A DNA stretch of 14,897 nucleotides. Origin: JANNWF01 sp038205755 (GTDB lineage: Bacteria; Pseudomonadota; Gammaproteobacteria; Xanthomonadales; Xanthomonadaceae). Positions within the stretch are counted from its first letter, which is position 1, and the number at the start of each line of letters is the position of its first letter. Location of the stretch: assembly GCA_038205755.1 (NCBI GenBank), contig JBBRBN010000087.1, positions 1 through 14,897 on the forward strand. The letters are read 5' to 3'. Shown here piece by piece: positions 6,225 to 13,118 of this stretch. The notes under the pieces are model-generated. The model worked only from the letters and a program-made list of their open reading frames with translations. It was not told the DNA's origin and searched no databases. A program made the position numbers and the translations under genes.

Positions 6225-7322
6225 ATGTCCTTCGAAAATGCTCAGGCGGTTGCGGTGATCGGTGCCGGCGTTGCGGGAGCGGCCTGCGCACGCGCGTTGA
6301 CATTGGCCGGTCACTCGGTGCGCGTGTTCGACAAATCGCGTGGGCCGGGCGGTCGGCTTGCCACGCGCCGCGTTGAATGGGTCGACCCGCTCGGGCAAGC
6401 CTGCACAACGCGGTTCGACCACGGCGCCGTCGGCATCACGGTCCGCTCTGCGGCTTTCCAGGGGTTCATAGACCTTGCCGTAGCGGCAGATTGGCTGGCT
6501 CAGTGGAAACCGGAGTTGGCCGTTGGCAGCTTGCCCCTCGAGGACGGTTGGCTGTATGTGCCCACGCCGGACATGCCCTCGTTGTGTCGCCGTCTACTGG
6601 TAGGAGTGCCTGCCACGTGGTCGTTCGCCGTTGACGGTCTGCACAAACGTCCGCTGGGCTGGCAGGTCGAGGCCGCTGGCGAGCGCTACCCGGTGCAGTT
6701 TGACGCAGTCGTTTTGGCGTTGCCGCCCGCCCAGGCTGCACCTCTGCTCAGCCCGCACCGGCGCGACTGGGCGGGGCACGCGTCTGCCACCGCGATGCAG
6801 CCGTGCTGGACCTTGATGGGCATCGCAGATGCGCCGGAACCGGCGCTGACCTGGGAGCTTGCGCGGCCGCCAACGGGACCGTTGGCGTGGGTGATGCGGA
6901 ATGACGCGCGTCCCGGCCGTGAGCTTGCGCATGCTCAGGCGCACTGGGTCGTGCATGCGCGTGCGGACTGGAGCCACCTGCACCTCGAACAACCGGCCGC
7001 GTGGGTCCAACAGCAGATGCAGGCCGCACTCGAGGACTGGCTGGGTCGGACCGTTAGCTGGCAGCGCAGCATGGTGCACCGCTGGCGCTATGCGCTGCCG
7101 CCGGCGCTCAGGGCCGCCGCGTCCGAGTCGTGCTGGTGGGATGCCACTCAGGGGTTAGGCGTCTGCGGCGACTTCCTCGGCGGCGCGGGTGTCGAGGGGG
7201 CCTGGTTGTCTGCGCAATCGCTGTGCGCGGCGCTGCTACAACGGGAGTCGGCTGCGTCCGCCGAGACCACCCCATTCGCTGTCCATCAATTTGATCACGC
7301 GGCTTTGCACCGCGTCGCATGA
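6225..7322 (+). CDS. NAD(P)/FAD-dependent oxidoreductase, renalase-like
   Basis: The 365-residue flavoprotein begins with a dinucleotide-binding motif, VAVIGAGVAGAACARAL (GxGxxG at 13-18), then the FDKSRGPGGRLATRR segment (35-49) that binds FAD in amine-oxidase and renalase-type proteins. The C-terminal FAD motif GLGVCGDFLGGAGVEGAWLS is at about 308-328. A well-placed RFDHGAVGIT segment also fits the bacterial renalase-like family. The natural substrate is unknown. It is the first gene of the plus-strand operon, and such genes are regular partners of photolyases in light-responsive clusters. The start is ATG at 6213 or 6225; I chose 6225 because the upstream ATG lies within the probable -10 box. 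The stop overlaps an out-of-frame ATG. Confidence 0.85.
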   Translation: MSFENAQAVAVIGAGVAGAACARALTLAGHSVRVFDKSRGPGGRLATRRVEWVDPLGQACTTRFDHGAVGITVRSAAFQGFIDLAVAADWLAQWKPELAVGSLPLEDGWLYVPTPDMPSLCRRLLVGVPATWSFAVDGLHKRPLGWQVEAAGERYPVQFDAVVLALPPAQAAPLLSPHRRDWAGHASATAMQPCWTLMGIADAPEPALTWELARPPTGPLAWVMRNDARPGRELAHAQAHWVVHARADWSHLHLEQPAAWVQQQMQAALEDWLGRTVSWQRSMVHRWRYALPPALRAAASESCWWDATQGLGVCGDFLGGAGVEGAWLSAQSLCAALLQRESAASAETTPFAVHQFDHAALHRVA

Positions 7323-7365
7323 ACAGGCTTCCATTCCACTCGCGTTGCGGCAGCGTGGCTTCACG

Positions 7366-7533
7366 ATGAAGCCGGGCAGCACGGGTTTTCGTGGCAACAA
7401 GGCGGCGTTGCCGAGCAAGCCCTGCGTGGCTTGCGGCCTGGCGATGAGCTGGCGGCGGCGCTGGGCCAAGAACTGGGCTGAGGTGAAGTACTGCTCCGAC
7501 GCTTGTCGACGTAAAAAAGTCGCACGTGGCTGA
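7366..7533 (+). CDS. DUF2256 zinc-ribbon-like small protein
   Basis: This 55-residue protein has four cysteines in a zinc-finger arrangement: C20-x2-C23 (PCVACG) and C43-x3-C47 (YCSDAC), separated by the conserved SWRRRWAKNWAEVKYCS segment that defines DUF2256. The frame is open much further upstream, but conservation begins only near the ATG at 7366, so that start is used; its ribosome-binding site is weak. It lies 43 bases after the oxidoreductase, and its last codons overlap the start of the photolyase gene by 8 bases. DUF2256 proteins are regularly found beside Fe-S cryptochrome/photolyases; their function is unknown, and a helper role for the photolyase is only a guess. Confidence 0.88.
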   Translation: MKPGSTGFRGNKAALPSKPCVACGLAMSWRRRWAKNWAEVKYCSDACRRKKVARG

Positions 7534-9079
7534 GTTGCGCTCATTGATCATCGTGCTGGGCGACCAGCTGGATCTGGATGCGGCGGCGTTCGACGGCTTC
7601 GATGCGGCCGTTGATGCAGCGTGGATGGCCGAAGCGGCCGAGGAGTCGACCCATGTATGGTCGAGCAAGCCGCGTACCGCGATGTTCCTGGCGGCGATGC
7701 GCCACTTCGCGCTCGCCCTGCAGGATGCGGGTCGCCCGCTGCACTACACGCAGCTGGATGCGCTGGACAACAGCGGCAGTCTGGGTGCGCAGCTGCAGGC
7801 CGACATCCTGCGCCTGAAGCCGGCCCGGCTGGTGATGACCGCGCCGGGCGACTGGCGAGTGCTGCAGGCGATCAAGGCGGTCGCCGAGGCCAACAGTCTG
7901 GCGCTGGATATCCGCGCGGATCGTCACTTCTTCAGCAGCATTGACGATTGTGCCGCGCATGCCAAAGGCCGCAAGTCGCTGCGCATGGAATATTTCTATC
8001 GCGAGCAGCGCAAGCGTCATCAGGTTTTGCTGGATGACGGTGAGCCGATCAGCGGGCAGTGGAACTTCGACGCCGACAATCGCGAATCCTTCGGGGCGGC
8101 TGGCCCGGTCGCCTTGCCGCCGCGCACGCGGTTTGAGCCCGATGCGATCACCCGCGAGGTGATCGCGCTTGTCAACACTCGCTTCGCAGATCACCCTGGC
8201 CGGCTAGACAGCTTCGCCTGGCCGGTCACCCGCGCACAGGCGCTGCACGCTTTGCAGTCTTTCATTGAAGAGAGGCTGCCGCTGTTCGGTCGCTTTCAGG
8301 ACGCGATGTGGCCGGGCGACCCGTGGCTGTATCACGCGCATCTGTCGGCGGCGCTCAATCTCAAACTACTCAACCCGCGCGAAGTGGTCGCCGCAGCGGA
8401 AGCAGCGCACCGTGATGGGCACGCGCCGCTGGCCAGCGTCGAAGGATTCATCCGCCAGATCCTTGGCTGGCGCGAGTACGTGCGCGGCGTTTACTGGACG
8501 CAGATGCCGAGCTACTTGGAACGCAACGCACTCGACGCTCAGCACGATCTGCCCAAGTGGTACTGGACCGGCGCCACCGACATGGCCTGCCTGCGCGACG
8601 CGCTGGCGCAGACGCTGACGCACGGTTACGCCAATCATATCCAGCGCCTGATGGTGACCGGCCTGTACGCGCTGATGCTGGGCGTGCAGCCCAAGCAGGT
8701 GCACGCGTGGTATCTGGCGGTGTACGTCGACGCGGTGGAGTGGGTCGAGCTGCCCAACACGCTGGGCATGAGCCAGTACGCCGACGGCGGCGTGATGGGC
8801 AGCAAGCCCTACATCGCCACCGGCAAGTACATCCAGCGCATGAGCCCGCACTGCAAGGGCTGCCGCTACGACCCCGCGCAGCGCAGTGGCGACAGCGCGT
8901 GTCCGTTCACCACCCTGTACTGGGATTTTCTGATGCGCCATCAAGCGACGCTGGCGAGGAACCCGCGCATGGCGCTGCAGGTGAAAAACCTGCTGCGTCT
9001 CACCGACGATCAAAAGCAGGCGGTGATCGAACGCGCAGCCGCTATTCGTCTTGGAGAGGTTGGCGTGGCGCATGAATGA
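7526..9079 (+). CDS. Fe-S bacterial cryptochrome/photolyase (FeS-BCP, PhrB/CryB type)
   Basis: The 517-residue protein has an N-terminal Rossmann-like antenna domain (LIIVLGDQLDLDAAAF, then MTAPGDWRVLQ) and a helical FAD domain (MWPGDPWLYHAHLSAALNLK, GFIRQILGWREYVRGVYW, PNTLGMSQYADGGVMGSKPY). Four cysteines for a 4Fe-4S cluster are at 355, 443, 446 and 459; their spacing of 88, 3 and 13 equals that of the Agrobacterium PhrB cluster as I recall it. This group repairs (6-4) photoproducts or acts as a blue-light sensor, using FAD and a lumazine antenna. It starts at GTG 7526, overlapping DUF2256, and its end overlaps the next gene by 8 bases (ATGAATGA). No key residue is missing. Confidence 0.94.
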   Translation: MAELRSLIIVLGDQLDLDAAAFDGFDAAVDAAWMAEAAEESTHVWSSKPRTAMFLAAMRHFALALQDAGRPLHYTQLDALDNSGSLGAQLQADILRLKPARLVMTAPGDWRVLQAIKAVAEANSLALDIRADRHFFSSIDDCAAHAKGRKSLRMEYFYREQRKRHQVLLDDGEPISGQWNFDADNRESFGAAGPVALPPRTRFEPDAITREVIALVNTRFADHPGRLDSFAWPVTRAQALHALQSFIEERLPLFGRFQDAMWPGDPWLYHAHLSAALNLKLLNPREVVAAAEAAHRDGHAPLASVEGFIRQILGWREYVRGVYWTQMPSYLERNALDAQHDLPKWYWTGATDMACLRDALAQTLTHGYANHIQRLMVTGLYALMLGVQPKQVHAWYLAVYVDAVEWVELPNTLGMSQYADGGVMGSKPYIATGKYIQRMSPHCKGCRYDPAQRSGDSACPFTTLYWDFLMRHQATLARNPRMALQVKNLLRLTDDQKQAVIERAAAIRLGEVGVAHE

Positions 9080-10283
9080 GGTCTTCGCGCCCACGCTAGC
9101 TGCCGCGCATGCCCGCATCGCTGCCGTGCAGCCGGCCATCTACGCACGCACGCGCAACGCGCTCGACGGCGCGGTCAGCACGCTGTCGCCCTACATCACC
9201 CATGGCTTGGTGACGCTAGCTGACGTGTTGGCCGGCGTCGCCGCGCGGCATCCGCTGGACGTGCAGAACAAGTTTGTCTACGAACTCGGCTGGCGCGAAT
9301 ACTTTCGGCATGTCTGGCAGCACCGTCGCGAGGGCATTCTCCACTCGCTGCACGCGGGCCCGCTGCCCGATGACGCTTACGCCGATGAACTGCCGGCCGA
9401 CATTCGTGAGGCCCGAACCGGCGTGCCGGTGGTCGACCAGGCAGTGCGCGCGCTGTATGCCAGCGGCACGCTGCACAACCACGCGCGCATGTGGCTGGCC
9501 AGCTATGTCGTGCACGTGCGCAAAGCGCACTGGCGCGCGGGCGCTGATTGGCTATACGGCCACCTGCTCGACGGCGACCTCGCGAGCAATCACCTTAGCT
9601 GGCAGTGGGTGGCCGGCACCGGCAGCCGCAAGCCCTACCTGTTCAATGCCGAAAACGTGGCCCGCTACGCGCCAGCGCCTTGGCACAGCCCGGGCAGCGT
9701 GATCGACACGTCCTACGAGGCGCTCGACCGCATGGCGCGCGAGCCGGGTGCGCATGGTCGAACCGAGCCCCGCGTGCTGCTCGACAGCGCAGCGTTGATC
9801 GAGCCACGCTTGACCGCTGAGCCACCCGACGAGCTCGGTCTGACCGCGCCCGACGCCGCAGCCATCGAAGGCACAGACGTCTGGCTCGTGCACGCCTGGA
9901 GCTTGGGCGAGCTGCCGGACGCGCTGCCGTCCAACACGCGGGTGATCGGCATCTTCGTGGCCGACTTTCACCGCGCCTGGCGCTGGAGCGAGCGGCGCTG
10001 GCGCTTCGTCGGCAGGCGCATGGCCGAACTTACCGCCGAGCGCTGGCATGCTGATGCGGCCGCTATCGCTGCCGCACTGAAGGGTGCCCGCAGCGTGCGC
10101 AGTATCGATGAACCGCACCTCGCACCCTGGCTGACCGGCTGGGCCGAGTGCACGCCCGCGCCGGCGCTGTTCCCACCCGTCGAGCAGCGCTGCGATGCGT
10201 TCTCGCCTTGGTGGACGCGCGCCTCGCGCGGCCTGAACTCGGCTGCCGAGCTATTGGCTATCAATGAATTGACTGCAGCGTGA
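9072..10283 (+). CDS. Photolyase-like FAD-binding protein without N-terminal antenna domain; apparent C-terminal Rossmann-like domain
   Basis: Residues 25-205 of the 403-residue product match the helical FAD domain of class I photolyases: STLSPYITHG (36-45), ELGWREYFRHVW (71-82), TGVPVVDQAVRAL (116-128), GTLHNHARMWLASYV (132-146) and LLDGDLASNHLSWQWVAGTG (165-184). The two Asp and the Asn of DGDLASN, which face the flavin, are kept, as is the Trp of SWQW (177). Canonical enzymes carry an antenna domain of about 200 residues before this; here the protein starts at the FAD domain. Instead residues 268-350 (TDVWLVHAWSLGELP ... RVIGIFVADFHRAWRWSERR) resemble an antenna-type Rossmann fold, now at the C-terminus. 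ATG 9072 has GGAGAGG 12 bases upstream. A repair or photoreceptor role is unproven. Confidence 0.82.
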   Translation: MNEVFAPTLAAAHARIAAVQPAIYARTRNALDGAVSTLSPYITHGLVTLADVLAGVAARHPLDVQNKFVYELGWREYFRHVWQHRREGILHSLHAGPLPDDAYADELPADIREARTGVPVVDQAVRALYASGTLHNHARMWLASYVVHVRKAHWRAGADWLYGHLLDGDLASNHLSWQWVAGTGSRKPYLFNAENVARYAPAPWHSPGSVIDTSYEALDRMAREPGAHGRTEPRVLLDSAALIEPRLTAEPPDELGLTAPDAAAIEGTDVWLVHAWSLGELPDALPSNTRVIGIFVADFHRAWRWSERRWRFVGRRMAELTAERWHADAAAIAAALKGARSVRSIDEPHLAPWLTGWAECTPAPALFPPVEQRCDAFSPWWTRASRGLNSAAELLAINELTAA

Positions 10284-10363
10284 CCAAACCTGTGAACGAA
10301 CCCATGAACAAAGCCGTGAACAAACCCGTGAACGAAGCCGTGAACGAAGCCGTCGAGCAAGCG
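10280..10363 (+). repeat. Seven 12-bp units repeating a GTGA start/stop junction
   Basis: Units start at 10280, 10292, 10304, 10316, 10328, 10340 and 10352. Units 5 and 6 are identical (GTGAACGAAGCC), unit 3 begins with ATGA, and unit 7 has decayed to GTCG. Each of the first six carries a possible start codon in the DCC frame and a TGA in the frame of the upstream photolyase-like gene, so the coupled stop/start overlap is itself repeated. Confidence 0.88.
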
Positions 10364-10768
10364 CTGCCGCTGACCGTCCTGTACGACGGCGCGTGCCCCC
10401 TGTGCCGCCGCGAGATCAGCGTCTATCGCGGTCTGCGTCCCAACTCGCCGGTGTGTTTTGCGGATGTCAGCGACGCTGATTTGGCGCTGCCGTCCGGCGC
10501 CACGCGCGAGCAGTTGCTGGCGCGCTTTCATGTGCGTGGCGGCGACGGCCAGTTGCTCAGCGGCGCGCAAGCCTTCCTGGCCCTGTGGGCCGCCTTGCCC
10601 GGCTGGCGCTGGCTGGCACTGGCCGGCCGCATGCCGGGCGCGGCCTGGGCAATGGAGCACGCCTACCGACGCTTTTTGCGCTGGCGACCGACCCTGCAGC
10701 GTTGGGCCTCGCGTCTTGATCGGCCCCGCCTGGACCGAACAGAATCTTGCGACAACGCCTCTCGTTGA
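10280..10768 (+). CDS. DCC-family thiol-disulfide oxidoreductase (DUF393)
   Basis: From residue 31 the 162-residue product follows the DUF393/DCC family: LTVLYDGACPLCRREI with the DxxC-x2-C motif (Asp36, Cys39, Cys42), then FADVSDADL and the RGGDGQLLSGAQAFLALW segment. The family is predicted to have a thioredoxin-like redox role; substrates are unknown. Family members usually begin just before the DGxCxxC strand, so the first 28 residues are extra. They are encoded by a 12-bp tandem repeat in which almost every unit starts with GTG or ATG. The GTG at 10280 overlaps the previous stop codon (GTGA), which suggests translational coupling; starting at a later unit is equally possible. It is the fifth gene of the operon. 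Confidence 0.88.
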   Translation: MTKPVNEPMNKAVNKPVNEAVNEAVEQALPLTVLYDGACPLCRREISVYRGLRPNSPVCFADVSDADLALPSGATREQLLARFHVRGGDGQLLSGAQAFLALWAALPGWRWLALAGRMPGAAWAMEHAYRRFLRWRPTLQRWASRLDRPRLDRTESCDNASR

Positions 10769-10799
10769 TCTCACCCACTTCAGACCAGGAACACTCAGC

Positions 10800-11348
10800 G
10801 TGAATGCGATCAAGAGCGGCGGAGAAGGGTTGCTGCACAGCACTGCGGCCCCGCATGCCGCGCAAGGCCTGCGCATTGATTCTGTGGCCCCGGTCCAGAG
10901 CGGGATGCCGATGACTGCCGCCCCTTCGCTTATGGCCCAACGACTGGGTGTTTGCGGGCTTGTTCCGTTCGTGGGCTTGGCAGCGGCGCTTTGGCTGACG
11001 CCGTCAAATGACCTGTCGCCGGCAGCAATGGCACTGCTGGGGTACGGCGCGGCCATCTCAAGCTTTCTTGGGGCAATTCATTGGGGCTTGGTGATGCGTG
11101 AGGGCTCTGCACACGCGGTTCCGTCGCTGCTGTGGGGCGTGATGCCCTGCCTGATGGGATGGGTGGCACTGCTGCTGGGACACGCAGCAGGCCTGTTGCT
11201 GATGGCGGCGTTGCTCTGGGCCTGCTACGCGGTGGATTGGGTTTTGTATCCACGCTGCCAGCTGAAAGCCTGGCTGCCCATGCGATTGCGGCTGACCCAG
11301 GTGGCAAGTGGCAGTTGCCTTGCCGGCGCAGCGGCGCTGCTGCATTAG
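10800..11348 (+). CDS. DUF3429 family integral membrane protein
   Basis: The conserved part (from about residue 38) starts MTAAPSLMAQRLGVCGLVPF and contains about five hydrophobic segments, with the family features YGAAISSFLGAIHWGLVM and LLWACYAVDWVLYPR. DUF3429 proteins are small inner-membrane proteins of unknown function. Two starts are possible: GTG 10800, with AGGA nine bases upstream and 31 bases after the DCC stop, or ATG 10911, which gives the usual family length. I use 10800 because of the ribosome-binding site, but the first 35 residues look unconserved. It is the last gene of the operon, and a strong palindrome begins at its stop codon. Confidence 0.8.
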   Translation: MNAIKSGGEGLLHSTAAPHAAQGLRIDSVAPVQSGMPMTAAPSLMAQRLGVCGLVPFVGLAAALWLTPSNDLSPAAMALLGYGAAISSFLGAIHWGLVMREGSAHAVPSLLWGVMPCLMGWVALLLGHAAGLLLMAALLWACYAVDWVLYPRCQLKAWLPMRLRLTQVASGSCLAGAAALLH

Positions 11349-11391
11349 CAGCCGGTCGGACTGAGCCCGGCCGGGCTGCAAATCCGGCTGC
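11348..11391. terminator. Nested palindrome at the end of the photolyase operon
   Basis: An outer pair, GCAGCCGG (11348-11355) and CCGGCTGC (11384-11391), encloses a perfect 14-base palindrome AGCCCGGCCGGGCT (11364-11377). It begins at the last base of the DUF3429 stop codon. A run of seven A lies about 15 bases further on, but there is no T-tract, so termination is plausible rather than certain. Confidence 0.4.
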
Positions 11392-11509
11392 GCGGCCCGA
11401 GTGTTCAAAAAAAGCGCACGCCGCCAATTCTTGGCCCATAGCGCTGCTATGGGCCTGCGCATCGTCGTTGTCTGTCCTCACGCGGCCAGCAATCGCCTCG
11501 ACCACCTAA

Positions 11510-11669
11510 CCCGCATGTTTCATGAATCTCGCGCGCCCTCGCTTGTCTCTGGTCCGCACAGGAGACTACCTCAGTCGGTCGTATGGCCCGCTACGCCGCT
11601 CCTTCGCAAAACCTCCTGTGCGAACAACATCCTGCGCGATCAACGCGCCAATTCATGAAACATGCGGGC
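11510..11669 (+). mobile_element. Inverted-repeat element, copy B (MITE-like, with extra central segment)
   Basis: The element is bounded by perfect 18-bp inverted repeats: CCCGCATGTTTCATGAAT (11510-11527) and ATTCATGAAACATGCGGG (11651-11668). Next to the ends it shares CTCGCGCGCCCTCGCTTGTC on one side and TGCGCGATCA on the other with copy A (2641-2720), which lies in the opposite orientation. Between them is an 82-base segment (11551-11632) absent from copy A, with its own perfect 10-bp inverted repeat CGCACAGGAG/CTCCTGTGCG (11555-11564 and 11613-11622). No gene is inside. Its right end is 58 bases before the DUF1329 start, so it may affect that gene's promoter. Confidence 0.75.
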
Positions 11670-11727
11670 TAAGTCCGACAGGCTGCTAGGATCGGCAACA
11701 AGACTTTCGCCCTCCAAGGAGCCGTTG

Positions 11728-13077
11728 ATGCGCATTCGGTCCAGCAATTTCGCCTCCTCCCTGGTTTTCGGTGCGCTCTTTCTGGGACTGGCCACACCGG
11801 TCGCGGCGGAAACCGACTGGGACGCGCTGACCCCATTTGGGGCAGTGCGAAACGGCAATGAGGCGGGAACCATTCCTGCATGGGACGGTGGAGTGCGGAT
11901 GCCCGTGCCCGGCTATGCGGGCCCAGGGACCCTGCACGCTGACCCGTTCGCCGACGATGAGCCGCTTTACACCGTCAATTCGGCGAATTTCGAGCCGCAC
12001 AACGAATTCCTCACCGACGGTCTTCGGGCCCTGCTAAAGCGCTACCCGGAGTCGTTCAGCGTCCCGGTGTATCCAAGTCGCCGGTCGCATTCCGCGCCCG
12101 ACTGGGTCTACGAAAACACCCGGTTGAACGAGGACAGGGCGACGCTGGCGCCCGATGGAAATGGCGTCATCGGTGCCTATGGCGGGATTCCGTTTCCCAC
12201 GCCTGACAGCGCGCTGGAGGTCTACTGGAACCACGTCGCGCGTTGGCGCGGACAGTACATCGAGAGCCGCAGCGTTGACGCCAATGTCTACGCGAATGGG
12301 ACTGTCTCCCTGATCACTCGCGAGACGCAGGTCAAGTTTCACTGGTATCAGGAGCAGGGGAGTGTGGAAACCCTGCAGAATCGTCTTTTCTCCCTCATGT
12401 CCAAGGTGACCGCGCCGCCGCGATTGGCGCGGACGGCGGCGCTCATTCAGGAGCCCATCAACCAGGACATAGAAGAGAGGCAGGCCTGGATTTACGACAG
12501 TGGTCGTCGTCGGGTGCTGCGTGCGCCGCTGTTGGCGTTCGATATGGGCCCCAGCGATGCCGACGGGCTTCGGACGGCGGACGACACCGACATGGTCAAC
12601 GGCTCGCCCAGCCGATTCACATGGACGTTGCTCGGCAAACGGGAACTGCTGATCCCGTACAACAACTATCGACTTGAGGACGGAGAGGTGGACACGCTTC
12701 TCCAGCCTGGGCATCTGAATCCTGACCGCACCCGATTCGAATTGCATCGGGTTTGGGTCATCGAGGCGACCCTGAAGCCCGAATGGCGCCACGTCTACTC
12801 GCGTCGCGTTTTCTATGTCGACGAAGACAGCTGGAGCGTGGTGATGGCTGACCAGTACGATCAGCGTGGCGTGCTTTCGCGCGTCAGCATTTCCTATCTG
12901 AAGAACTTCTACGAGTTGCCTGGCACGCTACCGGCGGCCTACGTGTTCCACGACCTGTCGTCGGGCAGGTATAGCGTTCAGGGCCTGGCGATTGGCAACA
13001 ACGAAGCTGAAACGCTGAAGCCAGCACCCGAAGACAGTCAGTTCAATTCAGCGGGTCTCAGCCGATTCGTTCGATAG
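11728..13077 (+). CDS. DUF1329 domain protein, exported
   Basis: The 449-residue protein begins with a signal peptide (MRIRSSNFASSLVFGALFLG, likely cleavage after VAA at 27) and the DUF1329 opening LTPFGAVRNGNEAGTIPAWD (34-53). Further family segments are GIPFPTP, the QAWIYDSGRRRVLRAP strand, NGSPSRFTWTLLGKRELLIP and a C-terminal RVFYVDEDSWSVVMADQYD. The domain is related in fold to outer-membrane lipoprotein-sorting proteins, and members often accompany DUF1302 proteins and RND exporters; neither is next to it here. The ATG at 11728 follows AAGGAG with a seven-base spacer, so the longer frame from 11662, which starts inside the mobile element, is rejected. Length is normal and the gene looks intact. 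Confidence 0.92.
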   Translation: MRIRSSNFASSLVFGALFLGLATPVAAETDWDALTPFGAVRNGNEAGTIPAWDGGVRMPVPGYAGPGTLHADPFADDEPLYTVNSANFEPHNEFLTDGLRALLKRYPESFSVPVYPSRRSHSAPDWVYENTRLNEDRATLAPDGNGVIGAYGGIPFPTPDSALEVYWNHVARWRGQYIESRSVDANVYANGTVSLITRETQVKFHWYQEQGSVETLQNRLFSLMSKVTAPPRLARTAALIQEPINQDIEERQAWIYDSGRRRVLRAPLLAFDMGPSDADGLRTADDTDMVNGSPSRFTWTLLGKRELLIPYNNYRLEDGEVDTLLQPGHLNPDRTRFELHRVWVIEATLKPEWRHVYSRRVFYVDEDSWSVVMADQYDQRGVLSRVSISYLKNFYELPGTLPAAYVFHDLSSGRYSVQGLAIGNNEAETLKPAPEDSQFNSAGLSRFVR

Positions 13078-13118
13078 AAACTTTACCCAGGTAGCTGTAG
13101 CGTCGAACTTGGAGTGAT

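Noticed and set aside
8366..9139. Minus-strand frame of 257 codons inside the photolyase gene
   Set aside because: Shadow of the Fe-S photolyase; high GC leaves the opposite strand open.
10280..10363. Possible CRISPR-like array
   Set aside because: Direct units are 12 bp with no spacers and are coding; this is a simple tandem repeat.
9968..11056. Minus-strand frame of 362 codons
   Set aside because: It crosses the ends and starts of three plus-strand genes, and its VHGF repeats are the reverse of the 12-bp repeat; no recognisable domain.
12034..12792. Minus-strand frame of 252 codons within the DUF1329 gene
   Set aside because: Antisense shadow; the plus-strand gene has a signal peptide, a ribosome-binding site and family motifs.
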